From Brachynemurus nebulosus (taxonomy: Eukaryota > Arthropoda > Insecta > Neuroptera > Myrmeleontidae), in assembly GCA_035578155.1 (NCBI GenBank), contig JAPWDM010000012.1, positions 11,910,501 through 11,974,500 on the forward strand: a stretch of DNA of 64,000 bases, written 5' to 3'. Both the position numbers and the translations under genes were made by a program. Positions within the stretch are counted from its first letter, which is position 1; each line of letters starts with the position of its first letter. Below are positions 24,143 through 36,174 of this stretch, piece after piece. The notes below the pieces were generated by a model. That model was not told the origin of the DNA and ran no database searches. It saw only the letters and a program-made list of their open reading frames with translations.

Positions 24143-25756
24143 CCTAAATAAATTCAAAAGTGAAATCAATAAAAACAGAAAAATACGTGAAAATTAAGTA
24201 TATTATTGTAAAATCAGCCACTTTTTCCACGTATTGTACACTATACTTTCTCTACGATCACATAAAAAATTTTTTCATTAATCATTTATAATACACTTGT
24301 AAGATGTTCAAATTTTTTTTTAACGCGTTATGAGAAAGAAAATTTATGAGATTCATAATTACTGTTTTAAGGTATTTGGAGCGAGATAGGTCTATTATCA
24401 AAAATTCAATAATGTATTAATATTCTTCAGTTGTTATATTTGTATACCACTTGTTTTTTTTTTTGAATTTTCACGCGCTTATGTTGTAGCAATATAAAAG
24501 AATTGTTGAAAAAGCGTTGTAAAAGCGTTGTAAAATGATGTTTATAAATTATATTTCAAAATCAGTGTAGTGAGTAATTTTTATTTCATATTAAATATGG
24601 TTTGTAACTTTGCATTTTATAACACGTTTTACTTTTATCAAATTTCTTTGACACGTTTTCATTTTATTGAAAAAAAAAATAGATTTTTCCCATAAGAGCC
24701 CGTGTTAAAATTACAAAACTTTGAAACCGTTTTTCTCAAAATTGGGATGGTCAAGTTTTTTTTCGGTATCTAGGCTCATATTATTGGTATTGAATTAAAT
24801 AAATGTCTAGAGAAGTTTCGTTAAAATTCTTTGAAAAATCGTTTTACGGACCAACTACCTAAAGCAACAAATTGACTATTGAGCAAATTTGTAATTATTT
24901 TGGTGATGTGAAGCTCAAAACTCCACAAATTGTTTTAATGATTTCCAAAACGGTTACTCTTGCAAATCAAAGTTATAATAATACCTTTTTTCATAGGCTA
25001 CAAATCTGGTAATTCATTTTCCTATAAAAACTTTCCCAGTTTCTAATGACCTTTAACCCCACGTAAAATTTCTAGCGGCACTCAAGTTTTATACCAAAAT
25101 TCAGCTTTCTGGACATTCGGGGCATTTTTTCGTTTAATTTCTCTGGACTGCTGGCCTTGGAGGCAATTTCTCAAACAAACTTATATACTATCTGTTTTTA
25201 TATTAACCGCCGGGCAATTTTAAGGTGTAAATTAGTACGAATAGGTGTATCACACCGTTGTCGGTAGAGGGCATCTGTTCAAATTAAATTAAATTATGTG
25301 TAAATTGTCCATTATACCGCTTACTGTAGTACTTGAAGTGTACAAAAAGAATCTATTTTAATACTGATATAATTTTTAAATGTATCGGTATTGCCAGCCT
25401 ATATAAGTATACCCAATAATAATAATAACTAAAAATTAAACTTTTACTGCATCATTTATTTCAATATTTATTACTAGACGTGATATTATAGCATACGTAC
25501 AGTGGGTAACAGAATCATTCCCACACCATGTAAACAATATTTCAAAATATTTGTTGGTACTAATAATTATCATTGAGGAGGGAATCGACTGGAGAGAATG
25601 CTGTGTATTACAAATACATTAAGAAATTGAAGCAAAAAAATTGACTGATGTGATTACTTTAATGGCGGTCAAACCATTAATATTATTTTAATCGTTTATC
25701 TAATATTTATAAACAACTCTCCGTGGTTACAAGTTGGGTTTAATAAAATGGAGTCA
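24143..25756. other. Unassigned intronic sequence
   Basis: AT-rich sequence; no repeats with partners in the window, element ends or convincing reading frame seen. Confidence 0.5.
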
Positions 25757-25884
25757 TAGGGTAAACGGTATAATTATTGTACAGTTAAAAAAAAATTTTC
25801 AAAACAAAGTACAGAAGAGGTACGTGTTGTAACTTTATTTTTAACGAAAAAATTCATAAATAAAGTAAGACCTGTCTATTTTAA

Positions 25885-26942
25885 CCCCTTATCGCATACA
25901 AAGCTATATGTATATGGATTCTAAGTTTTACTATTTTTTTTTTCAACATATTAATTTTTTTTTTTTTTTTTTGAAACTAATGTTAAATCCTAACTTTATA
26001 CTCCTTCGAGTAACGGAATGTAATTTTTGCTGTCTTTGGTAAGTGCGGGTTATCAAATTATTTGAAGTTATGTTCAGAGTGTCCGACCGTTACAGTGCAA
26101 TTAATTGGTGCTAATTTTATTTGTGAAAACTAAACAATAAAACGGTAAGTACTAAAATCAAAAATTTTCGAAACACATTCTTTATATATTCAAGAACATG
26201 GAATAGTTGCGATCCGTGTGTCTCTTCTTGTTTTCTTCGATTTTTGGGGCTTATTTTGAAGTTGCCATATTTGGCTTCGTATGTGTATGATCCAAATTAT
26301 TATTGGGCATATATGACTTCGTATCGCTTTTATGGTACATCCAAGCATGTCAATTCTATTCCTGGTGATGGCTTCGTGAGTGATGATGATTTTGCTTCTG
26401 ATTCCCCAGTACGCCCACCAGCCAAGGCAGTCCATCAACTTTAGTGGCCAGAAAATGTACTACAACAAGCCGAAAAGGTACTCCATCTAGCTTGCTCGGC
26501 TCACCTGTACTCATTAAAAAAGCACGAAAAACTCCAGCTAGGCATCAAGACCTCCCTTTGAAGTCTGTGCGATCAGATAAGGTGACCATTTCCCCGAATG
26601 GACAAAACTAAATTGACAATTATGTCAAAACTGCTCAAAATTCCGTTCATTCGCCAAATATGGAAAGTGTCAAGTTCATTTATGTTACAATGGCAAATAA
26701 AATTGCATACAGATTTTCATAAAATATAATTGTATTTTTTATTTAACGCATACGAAGTCATATATCGATTATAATTATAATACTAGAATGCATACGAACC
26801 ATATATGGCTTCGTTAAGTAATTTCTAAACAATAAGACTTAATTTTTTTCTTAATTTGACTACTAGAGTAAAAGAAGTGAAAGACATTTTCGGTAAAAAA
26901 AATTTTTTTCTTCACCTCCTTCAGAATTCATGCAATAAGGGG
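25885..26942. mobile_element. piggyBac-like element with TTAA duplication, nested
   Basis: It is flanked by TTAA at 25881-25884 and 26943-26946. The 13-bp ends CCCCTTATCGCAT and (inverted) CCCCTTATTGCAT differ by one base. Inside each end the motif GCATACGAAGCCATATAT recurs in variants (25893, 26268, 26749, 26790). It is 1058 bp, too short for a complete transposase. Confidence 0.87.
26244..26615 (+). pseudogene. Coding remnant inside the piggyBac-like element
   Basis: An open frame from 26244 contains PGDGFVSDDDFASDSPVRPP and stops at 26444. Moving to another frame continues as STLVARKCTTTSRKGTPSS and LIKKARKTPARHQDLPLKSV. An acidic stretch followed by a serine/basic stretch suits the poorly conserved N-terminal region of piggyBac transposases. 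No catalytic region is present. Function assignment rests mainly on the enclosing TTAA element. Confidence 0.3.
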
Positions 26943-27789
26943 TTAATGTACCATATAAAACTTTCATATTACATATTGGTAAGTCTCTGAAAAAAATATT
27001 CAAGTTGTGCGTGTAGATAAATACAGTTATTGGATAAAAATTTCATCTATTAATTTCTGGCGTATTTCCACAATCCACAAGTTCTGTATAATGTACACTG
27101 CCTTTATCCACTTCTTGATCAACCCTTTACGATGATTCACAATTTAGTAGGATATTATTAAATGATTCAAGCCTTTTCTCTCACCAGACGCAGTAAACTT
27201 TCGTAACGAACTACCTAAGACCACGCTAAGAATGACGTAGTTACAGGTTTTTCTAAATTATGGTTAACTCAGAATGCATTTTCTGAAAATAGATGCTAGA
27301 GGGTTCTGTTTAACTAAAAAATCAGGAAGTTTGCTTTACTATAAACCTTATAATCCCCAAAAGAGAGTATCTTGTTCAATAACTGTTAACGTCCAATAAC
27401 TATACCGTTTACCCTACTTCACAATTTAATGTCTGTGGTCTCTCTAGAAAACATGTTAATATGTTCGATTCAGTACTCAGTGATAATTATATAGATGGTT
27501 TTGTGAGACACTGTAATACCGTTATGCTTATCTATAGGTAAAGCGAGGAATTGTAGTGTAGTATAAATCATTATGTCAAAAAATTGAATCCTTTTCCAGG
27601 AGCGTAAAAACAAGTATGAGGGGTTAAAAAATGAAAATAAACTGTAATTTAAAAACTATGGTCATTTACAAATTTTAATTTTTATTATGTAAATGCAAAG
27701 GAAAATGATACTTTCAGTGAAGTGTAGCACACCTTTTAACATTTATTAATTTTCAACAAAACAGTAGTCAATACTGGCTAGATGCCTAG

Positions 27790-27913
27790 ATGTTAGTTGC
27801 AACTAATAATTAAAAACTAATAACCAAAATACTTTTTTGCAACTAATGACTGAAAAATTCAACTACTAGTATTAACTAATAAGTAATTTAGTTTTTAGTT
27901 GTAGTTGTTAGTT
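27790..27913. repeat. Cryptic AACTAA/TTAGTT simple repeat
   Basis: Dense variants of AACTAAT and TTAGTT run from GTTAGTTGCAACTAATAATT to TTTTTAGTTGTAGTTGTTAG. This is low-complexity sequence ending directly at the hAT end at 27915. Confidence 0.6.
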
Positions 27914-27914
27914 A

Positions 27915-28060
27915 CAGGACCGGATTAACCCTGAATATCGCCCTAGGCACCATGAAAAATGCCGCCCCCACCTTTTGCTTGAAAAGAAGAAAATCTTAAT
28001 TTTTCCTACTTTTTCCAACTTTCTCTTAAAATTATCGCAAAAAAGGCAGGAAAATATTAT
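27915..28060 (+). mobile_element. CAGGRCCGG hAT-type MITE, 3'-truncated copy
   Basis: CAGGACCGGATTAACCCTGA, CGCCCTAGGCACCATGAAAA and ATGCCGCCCCCACCTTTTGC match the left part of the copy at 43198-43479. The other end is missing. Confidence 0.75.
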
Positions 28061-28239
28061 TTTATCCTCTGATTGTTTACTGAACATAGAAACGTAATAA
28101 ACAAACATGAGTGACGATATAAAAAATCACAACCATAAGTTTTAAAAAATTGAATGCTATTTGCAATCTATTTTAGATCGAAAGATTTTAATAACGAAAA
28201 TTTATAGTAGATGTTATATTTCTGAAAGAATATTTTTTC

Positions 28240-29410
28240 CTTTCCTTACATCATCCATTTTGGAAATATCGTTATTTTCGATATCGATAATTTTCGATAA
28301 CAAAAAGTAGGTTTTAGTAGTCGCAATATGTTCGGAACGTAGTTTTTTTAAAAATTGTTCTGTTACTGACCAGATCTATGATACTAACAGAGCCTAAATT
28401 AACTAGTTATAAACAATTTAGGACAAGTTACGCGGTATCGATAATTTTCGATACCGAAAAGTAGGTTTTGACAGTCGCAATCCGTTCGGAATACCCACAA
28501 CTTGCTTCGCTTAAGCCTTCAAAAATTTCGTTATTTTTGAGCTACGACGCACCGTTTAGGAGATATTTACGATTGAAGTTTTCGATAGCGAAAGTTAACG
28601 AAAAGTAGTTTTTAAAATAATTGTTCTGTTACTGACCAGGTCAGTGGGACTAAAAGAGCCTAAATTAACTAGTTATAACCAATTTGTGACAAGTTACGCG
28701 GTATCGATAATTTTCGATAACGAAAAGTAGGTTTTGATAGTTGCAATACATTCGGAATACCCACAACTTGCTTCGCTTAAGCCTTCAAAAATTTCGTTAT
28801 TTTTGGGCTACGACGCACCGTTTAGGAGATATTTACGATTAAAGTTTTCGATAGCGAAAGTTAACGAAAAGTAATTTTTTATAAAATTGTTCGGTTATTG
28901 ACCAGAGCAATGGGACTAACAGAGTCTAAATTAACTAGTTATAACCAATTTATGACAAGTTACGCGGTATCGATAATTTTCGATAACGAAAAGTAGGTTT
29001 TGACAGTCGCAATACGTTCGTAATACCAACAACTTGCTTCGCTTAAGCCTTCAAAAATTTCGTTATTTTTGAGCTACGACGCACCGTTTAGGAGATATTT
29101 ACGATTAAAGTTTTCGATAGCGAAAGTTAACGAAAAGTACTTTTTAAAATAATTGTTCTCTTACTGACCAGGTCAGTGGGACTAAAAGAGCCTAAATTAA
29201 CCAGTTATAACCAATTTATGACAAGTTACGCGGTATCGATAATTTTCGATAACGAAAAGTAGGTTTTGATAGTCGCAATACGTTCGGAATACCCACAACT
29301 TGCTTCGCTTAAGCCTTCAAAAATTTCGTTATTTTTGAGCTGTGACGCACCGTTTAGGAGATATTTACGATTAAAGTTTACGATTGCGAAAAATAACGAT
29401 TTGTCATTTT
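28240..29410. repeat. Tandem (satellite-like) array, 266-bp period, about 4 copies
   Basis: CGCGGTATCGATAATTTTCG begins at 28431, 28697, 28963 and 29229, exactly 266 bases apart. Each unit holds TAGGTTTTGA(T/C)AGTCGCAAT, CCCACAACTTGCTTCGCTTA, GACGCACCGTTTAGGAGATA and AAAGTTTTCGATAGCGAAAG. A shortened first copy starts near 28275. Copies differ by a few bases. An isolated inverted relative lies at 47660-47905. Non-coding. Confidence 0.95.
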
Positions 29411-29424
29411 TTTAAAAATATACT

Positions 29425-30320
29425 ATCGTTGACCAAATCAATACGACTAATGGAGCCTAAATTCATCAATTATGACCAGTTTATAATAAATAATTCTTTA
29501 TCTTTGCTAGTTCTCGAACAGAACATTCTAAAACTTTTGTTAAATATCTTTATTTAGCTTCTATTTCAATAATTCTTCTAATAGTGATATTGGTTTTTCG
29601 ACATCTTTATTAACTTTCGAATAGAAACTTTTGTCAAATGTTTTCACCTGTATTTAACTTGTTTTTCGATGACTAAACAAATGGTGAAGTAAATTTTTCG
29701 ATATCGTTGATGATATCCAGATAGAACATTCTCGAACTTTCGTTAAATTTTGCTACATGGATCCTTTTTAACTAACTAATCCGATGGTGAAATCAAGTTT
29801 TGGATATCTTATCTGATTTTCACATAGAATATTCTAGAGCTTTTACTGAATTTCATTTTTTGGTCACTTTTTTGATGAACAATCTAATGGTGATGCCAAA
29901 TTTTCAATAATTTTTCTTTTTTCCAAAAAAATATTCTAGAACTTTTGACGAATTCTGCTATTTGGACACTTTTTTGATGCCCAAACCAATGGTGAAGTCG
30001 GTTTTTGGATATATTTTCTATTTTCAGAATAGAATATTCTCGAACCTGTACCAAATTCCGTTAATTGATCGCTTTTCGATGAAAAATTTGGTGGTGAAAT
30101 CAGATATTCGATATTTTTTCTAATTTCCAAAAAGAATATTCTAGAACTTATTCTAAATATCGGTACTTGGTTACCTTTTCGTTGGTCAATCCATTGATTA
30201 AGGATTTTTTATGTCTTTTCTGATTATTGAAAGAATACTCTAGAACTTTTGCCAGATTTCGCTATTCAAGCATCTATTCGATGACCAACCCAGTGGTGAA
30301 ATCGAATTATGTAATAGTTT
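29425..30320. repeat. Degenerate tandem array, ~102-bp period, about 8 copies
   Basis: Variants of GAATATTCTAGAACTTTT recur near 29521, 29622, 29724, 29826, 29928, 30028, 30132 and 30230. Between them come variants of CGATGACCAAACCAATGGTG, then AAATC-TTTTTGGATAT. Divergence is far higher than in the adjoining 266-bp array, so this array is older. Confidence 0.85.
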
Positions 30321-31141
30321 TAATTTATCTGTATCTTTGTACAAGGAATATCCCCTCATAAAAATTTACAAGACACGCTTCTCTCATATATGTTTTTTCA
30401 ACAATTCAATTTTTTGACAGGATGATTTATAGTTTTAGTGTATGGAAAAAATTTTTTTCTTCAGTTAGATGTTTACATAACTCACATGCAGTTGATCAAA
30501 TTAAACTGTGTTTGTTCGTCGCGCGAGCGATGTTACAAACTTAAATTGAGCGACTATGTTATTTATATGAAATTTAATTGTTTTCAAAACAAAATATATT
30601 TGTAGAGTACCTCTTTAGTTCGTGCCACAAAAACTATAGAGCGCATTTACAAAAAAATTATAAATGTACTTATGAAACATAGATAAATTATGTGCCGCTT
30701 CTAACGAATGGTGAAACGTTTTTCCGGCAATTTTTGACAGGATAATTTATTACCTGCACTATGAATCCTCGCATTATCTATAGGTAATAATATTTATTGA
30801 GTTGGGGTCAAAAAATTTATTACAACGATTTTTATTTGTTTCTTCTTCGTCTTCGTCGTTTGTTTTGTGTCTTTGTTCTTTTGTTTTATAATTTATTTTT
30901 ATTGGTTCACCTTGTTTTAAATTTTCATATTAATTTAATTATGAATTTTGTTTTGGAAAGTCTGAACTCTTACTGTACTGTTTTTAATGGGTAAATGAAT
31001 ATCTATGTAGTTTTCTTTCCATCGTAAAAGATGGTATCAGTTTTTTTAATTAATAAAAATATAAATTAAAACTACTGTCTTATATTTAAATGTTTTGTTG
31101 TTTTCTCGTTTTGACTACTGGCTTTTAAATGTTTTGAAATA
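30321..31141. other. Unassigned intronic sequence
   Basis: Only a short direct repeat TTTTTGACAGGAT(G/A)ATTTAT at about 30411 and 30732 is noticed. Confidence 0.45.
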
Positions 31142-31149
31142 GTCATTAC

Positions 31150-32420
31150 TATAGACCGGATGAAATAATTTTTCACAGGACCGGCTTAACGATTTCAGTG
31201 TAATACTGTTAGACTGTTTGTATTTATGTATGAGTCTGCTACAACAGAAATAACAGAATTCTGAAAATTTACTGAAATTCAACATAGAGAAGCAAAAACT
31301 TTTTAGAAAAATTTTATTATGTGAGATTTATATCAAAAATAAAATGGGGCCCCAAATTTTGTTGAATTAAAGTTTTGCAATATTTATTTGTCTAACTAGC
31401 TGGCAGGTACATATAAAACAAAATTTATTGTCTTGCGGCTGTCTTTCAGCATCAATTGATAAACAAACTCCTTATCTCTTTTTAACTTTTTAAAATTTTA
31501 TATATGTACCTTGTTTACAATTTTTTAAAATTTTTAGTTTTCTTCATAGGTACATACATATGCAATGTAAATCAAGCAATATTTAATCTAGTTGTACATT
31601 TCATTCAAACCCATAAACAAAACATCATTTTGATGACATCGTACGTGTTGTACGTATAAATATGTACGTATGTATTATTTGTATTTTTAACCACAGATAC
31701 TATTGATATTAGAATATTTGTATGGACCATACAATTTTTTTTTAGATATTATTTTTTTGAAGCAAAATCGTCATATTGATTAACACTTTTGATAATCTAC
31801 AAACACAGAATACCTACAAACTATCGATGGTAATGAATATTTTTTAATTTTTATGTGATTTTTGTTGTAATTTGAGAGTATTTATTAATAAATGTTCTAA
31901 AAATATTTATACTAACAAATATAACATCAGTTAATCTAGAAAAATTTTAAATCCCCTCTTGTTTAACCATCCATATTCGTCAACACTTCAGTCACTTTTC
32001 ATTTTCATAATATAGATTGTGTATATAAGTGTATTCCCACTATTTATTCAATGCTCAAAAGTATATACAAAAAAAAAATATTAGTTAGCAAAAATGAAAT
32101 AAATACCTCTATAATATTTTATTAATTATTAGATAACACATGATTAACGTTACATCTTCTTTTCTTAATATGTATACTTTTATTTGTGTATAGTTTGTTG
32201 GCAAGATATACTAGTTTTGTATGAACATTTTTTAAGGAAAAATTAGTAATATTTTCTAAAACATATGTTAATTCGATTTAATTTAATCAGTTTATGTATG
32301 TATGTATGTAAAGGAACATTATTTGCTCTAGCAGACTCATACATAAATACAAGCAGTTTAACAGTATTACACTGAAATCGTTAAGCCGGTCCTGTGAAAA
32401 ATTATTTTATCCGGACTATA
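31150..32420. mobile_element. 1271-bp long-TIR element, copy 1 (8-bp TSD GTCATTAC)
   Basis: The ends TATAGACCGGATGAAATAAT and ATTATTTTATCCGGACTATA open inverted repeats of about 92 bp with a handful of mismatches (CACAGGACCGGCTTAACG, TATTTATGTATGAGTCTGCT). GTCATTAC flanks both sides (31142-31149, 32421-32428). The interior is AT-rich and non-coding. No difference was found in the stretches compared with the second copy at 45651. An 8-bp TSD suggests hAT, but P and other 8-bp families are possible. Confidence 0.95.
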
Positions 32421-32428
32421 GTCATTAC

Positions 32429-33483
32429 TATAAATGCGCGAGCTACCGATTTTTTATCTACATAATTTTAATTTACCACGCAAGTAGATTACGTAATGTA
32501 ACAGTATCTAAACTGAATTTCGGAATTAGTTCTCCAAGCTGGATCTGAACCAGCAACCTACATATATGGATTTTTGCCTTACCGACCTTATGGATTGAAT
32601 TTAAATTTAAAAAATTATTCATTTTTATAGCAGTTGTAATTTAAAAAAATTATAATAATTATTCATTTTTATGCAGTGTTGTCGTTCACATATTAGTCGT
32701 TCGTACGGACGCAACAACCGGGGGGGGGGGGAGTCCAAGGGGGCTGGACCACCCTCCCCCTAAAATTACGCGGACCCCTCATAAAATTACGTAAATTTTC
32801 CTTCAGTTTATTTTATTTTTATTAAAAAGTAAAATTTTTACTGGTCTATAATGATATTTTTTATTTCAAAATCGAATTTTCGGAGACGAAATTTCCGTTA
32901 ACATTGAAAAATGCTATCGGAAAATTACGTTATCAAAAATTGAGTTGTATAAATTTTTGTTGGATCGCCCCTGCAGATTTATAGTTGTTTCATTGTAGTT
33001 CCACACAGAAAAATAGATAAATTAATTTTTTTTATTTTTCGCAAGGAATTATACATTATTAATATTTTCAAGTGATTGTTTTTCTAGGTATCAAGTTTCA
33101 AGCCAATTCAGCAGTTTAGTGACATTGTTTACACCGTCTTGAAAAAGAAAATTTCAAGAAAAAGGTCTTGTTAAGAGACGAGAATTGCTTCAAAAAAAAA
33201 ATATTTAATTGGTCATTCAATATTGTTGTCAAAAACACTCCTAAAATAATTTTTTTTAATATACCTAGTGTTTTTTTCACCACTAATTCTTTTTTGAATT
33301 TTTTTGAATAATAATCAAAATGCAATATTTATAATTATATAGGCAACTATTAGAAAATATAGGCAATCACACATACATTCGTATGTCGTTTACATATATC
33401 CAGGAGTAATTAGATTTTATTAAATGAGAATTTTCTTATGAATTAACAATATATATTTTAATAATTATTCGAAAAAATTAATA
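32429..33483. other. Unassigned sequence with a G12 run and a tRNA-like scrap
   Basis: A run of 12 G lies at 32720-32731 beside GC-rich patches (CCCTCCCCCTAAAATTACGC), perhaps a decayed element. On the - strand around 32525-32590 a GCTGGTTCAGATCCAGC box-B-like hairpin follows a GGTCGGTAAGGC block, possibly an old tRNA-derived scrap. Confidence 0.35.
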
Positions 33484-33973
33484 CAGTAGAGCACCAGTTT
33501 TGTCAAGAAAAAGTAGTATCCAAAAGTGGTGTTTGACAAAAATGATGCTTTTTGACCAGAGGCGATTCACAAATATCGTAAGATTATGTTTTGAATTAAA
33601 ATTATGTTTTTTTAAATATTAATAAAAGAAAAAAAGAAGTGAAAAATTAAAAATTTTTTATTTCAGAAAATATTTTTTCATTTGTTGTTTTATTAGTTTG
33701 CTTTGAAATGATTTTGTTTAAATTTTACGTACGATAAAAACCGCCACCGAACAGAATGCATATAGATAAACATTCTATGTAAAATAATTAAAATCCTATG
33801 TTGTTTGTCACTACCATTACCGGTATATTTATTTGTTTCTTTTGATAAAATCATGCGTCATGGTCTAGTGCACATGGATTTAATATTTATATACTTTCCA
33901 AAAGTGATGTTGACTAATTTGATGCTCTCAGAAAATTTCCAAAACTGATGTTTCCATTATCGGTGCTATACTG
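33484..33973. mobile_element. pogo/Tc1-like MITE, TA target duplication
   Basis: CAGTAGAGCACC and GGTGCTATACTG are imperfect inverted ends, each followed outward by TA (33482-33483, 33974-33975). The motif CCAAAAGTGATG and variants recur twice inside each end (GTGGTGTTTGACAAAAATGA; CCAAAAGTGATGTTGACTAA; CCAAAACTGATG). It is 490 bp and non-coding. Confidence 0.82.
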
Positions 33974-34523
33974 TATTTAGCTTTTTAACTATACATACTT
34001 GGGAACAATTTATTGGTATAAAAAAAATATAATTTTGGAATATTTTGATGACTGAAATATCCAATTACTGGGTTCAATAATGTGGGAGCAATTTAGACAT
34101 ACTAAAGAGCAAAAAGGTTTTTCAACTTCTGACTAGATACGCTTAATTTCTTTCCGGTTAGCATGCATGATCTCTGTTTGTTGATTTTTATTAAATATTA
34201 CTATAATTTTATATTATCTTTTTATATTCATTGGAATTATAAAAAGTGGAATTATAAAAGTAATTATTTTTACTTGTTTATTTATTTTTTATTTTTTCTT
34301 ATAATCTACACATAATTGATAAAATTGTAATTACAAACAATATTTAATAACTGAATGATTCTTAATACTAATAAGTATGTTATCATTATTGCTTTATTTT
34401 TATTACATTCACAGACGGAATTAATTAAACTCGGGAAAAAACATCGGGTGTTTATGTTTTTAGATACTCAAAGACGTACAGTTTCAGAAAAATTGTGTAA
34501 ATTTAAATTTATAAATAATAAAC

Positions 34524-34696
34524 AAATATTTTACTTCGCAAAAATACCACTTTTATTTTGAAACTGTGACAATATTGTTTCGAACCGTCAGTTCATTTTC
34601 AAACAGAATTATTCTGTTTGAAAATGAACTGACGGTTCGAAACAATATTGTCACAGTTTCAAAATAAAAGTGGTATTTTTGCGAAGTAAAATATTT
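34524..34696. repeat. Perfect 173-bp palindrome (86-bp arms, 1-base centre)
   Basis: Every base from 34524 to 34609 is complementary to 34611-34696 around a single T at 34610. The left arm includes GAACCGTCAGTTCATTTTCA and the right arm TGAAAATGAACTGACGGTTC. Symmetry fails immediately outside (C versus A). It holds no gene. Confidence 0.95.
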
Positions 34697-34734
34697 AAAA
34701 AAAAAATATACTCGTTTCAGATACAATTAATCAT

Positions 34735-35085
34735 GAATTGGCCATTTGCCAAAGTACATCGAGTGTTCAAGTATCAGCCAAAGCTGGACATTGAGTGAAC
34801 ATATGAATATTGGTGTATGTTTAAATACGGATAAAAATTCGCCATACACTAATAATGTTTCACAGGCACTCGATAACATTTGAAATTAAAAGTATAAAAA
34901 CTGCGTCTCGCATTAGAGAGAGGTTGTGTTTGATTGATTACTAAATTGGAGTGGCACTCGTACAAGTGATCGGTGGCCTAATTGGTAAGGCGCTTGGCTG
35001 GTAACCAAGAGATCTGGGTTCGATTCCCAGCCGATCCAATTTGGTAATTTTTCAAACACTATGTCAATTTTAATTAAGATAGAAG
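34735..35085 (+). repeat. tRNA-Thr-like repeat unit (single copy)
   Basis: It runs from GAATTGGCCATTTGCCAAAG through ACATCGAGTGTTCAAGTATC, GTTTCACAGGCACTCGATAA, CTCGCATTAGAGAGAGGTTG and the tRNA-like part to AATTTTTCAAACACTATGTC. It matches the 348-bp unit tandemly repeated at 47985-48875. Confidence 0.9.
34967..35038 (+). tRNA. tRNA-Thr(GGT)-like, repeat-borne
   Basis: Cloverleaf: TGATCGG/CCGATCC acceptor (only the outermost pair mismatched), GCCT/AGGC D arm with box A TGGCCTAATTGG, CTTGG-CTGGTAA-CCAAG anticodon arm reading GGT, CTGGG-TTCGATT-CCCAG T arm, discriminator A. A TTTTT tract follows 11 bases downstream. Intact structure, but repeat context and the GGT anticodon (eukaryotes normally use AGT) favour a tRNA-derived repeat. 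Confidence 0.65.
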
Positions 35086-35724
35086 ATGGAAATTAAATTT
35101 TTTTCTCACGTATTCCGGCTTTTTTGACGTGCACGACATAGTAAAATTGACACACTGTTTCCCTCTGGATGTTAATGTACAATATAATAATTCATAATTT
35201 ATTACAAATATCTAGTATATAATTTTCCGGTAATGAAGTGATACTTTAAGTAGTTATGTTTGCAATGCAGTAGTTGAAATACAACACTTGATAATACATA
35301 ATTTTCAAGTGCCTATCGTTCTTCTCGTAACAGCAATTTTGCTTATACTTATCCAGAGGAATACATTTGTGGAAATGTTCTTCAGTAATTCGTTCGTATT
35401 ATAATAACATTGAAATTATAATACATATACTTAATGTACAGTTCAACGTAAAAAGTTTACACTACTTTGTCAAGAAAAAAAATTATAAGCGTACTTAAAA
35501 CTATACGACCAAAGTGAAAACTTCTATGGTGATTTGAAGTAATATAAACCAATTCTATAAATAGGACTCTGTTGAACGAGGCGCGGGTATGATGAGCGTG
35601 CGATGCCAATAACAAAAATGTGGATACAAATAATAGTAGCAAAAAAAAAAAGAAAAAAATGAAAATCACGTCGAAGCATAAATGTTTTGTTTTTACTGTT
35701 TTTAAGAATAATTTCTTTGTATGG

Positions 35725-35937
35725 TTCATTTCAGTTAAATTTAACCGTGCTTCGTCACTTTGAATTTAAATAATTTCCGTTTTCTTGGCTTTATCTCTTT
35801 CATTATTGCATTTATGTAAATTTTAAATTTGCAGTTTATTTTTAGAAAAGAATAGAAGATTGATTTGTTTCGAATATAAGAATTATTTAATGTTTTAACG
35901 AAAACTCATGATTAATTGTATCTGAAACGAGGTATAC
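35725..35937 (+). repeat. Dispersed ~213-bp repeat, copy 1
   Basis: GAATTTAAATAATTTCCGTT, AAATTTTAAATTTGCAGTTT and TATAAGAATTATTTAAT recur at 37252-37462 in the same orientation. The two copies bracket the TAGGGGAGA element at 36175. Confidence 0.85.
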
Positions 35938-35939
35938 AA

Positions 35940-36150
35940 AGAATTATTTCTTTGATTTTTTTCTTTGAATTAAAAAAATAATTTTTTAGGTTTAAAGAAA
36001 TATTTTTTTGACTACCTACTAGAAGAAAAAACGACTTAAGAAAATAATTTTTTGTATCAAAAAAATATTTTCTTTCATTCTAAGAAATATTTTTTTTTTT
36101 TAATCAAAAAGAAATTTTTAATCTTTGAACAAAGAAATCGGTTTGAGAAA
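35940..36150. repeat. AAAGAAATATTTCTTTG-rich repeat, copy 1
   Basis: It contains AATTATTTCTTTGATTTTTT, TAAAGAAATATTTTTTTGAC and ends CAAAGAAATCGGTTTGAGAA. A related block ends AAAGAAATCGTTTTGAGAG at 57750. It is partly low complexity; boundaries approximate. Confidence 0.5.
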
Positions 36151-36174
36151 ATGCCTTACAAACGAGTTACTTAC

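Larger units (their letters stand above)
25757..27416. mobile_element. TA-flanked element with GGGTAAACGGTATA ends, hosting a piggyBac-like insertion
   Basis: TAGGGTAAACGGTATAATTA on the left is mirrored by TAACTATACCGTTTACCCTA on the right. The motif recurs as CAGTTATTGGA near 27022 and as AACTGTTA / CCAATAACT close to the right end. Without the TTAA-flanked insertion at 25885-26942 the element is about 600 bp. The superfamily is uncertain; the TA ends resemble the other TA elements in the window. Confidence 0.75.
34707..35936. repeat. Inverted-repeat-bounded block containing a tRNA-like unit
   Basis: CTCGTTTCAGATACAATTAA plus TCATGA at the left is inverted at the right as TCATGATTAATTGTATCTGA. 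A relative of the right ~215 bp lies at 37252-37462. A possible element ~1.23 kb long; no TSD recognised. Confidence 0.6.

Noticed and set aside
26190..26438. - strand open frame over the piggyBac-like element
   Set aside because: It is the shadow of the + strand remnant and includes the terminal repeat sequence.
28240..29410. A CRISPR-like or protein-repeat array
   Set aside because: The whole 266-bp unit repeats without variable spacers and has no conserved reading frame.
32525..32590. A tRNA gene on the - strand
   Set aside because: Only box-B-like and box-A-like pieces are visible; no cloverleaf can be drawn.
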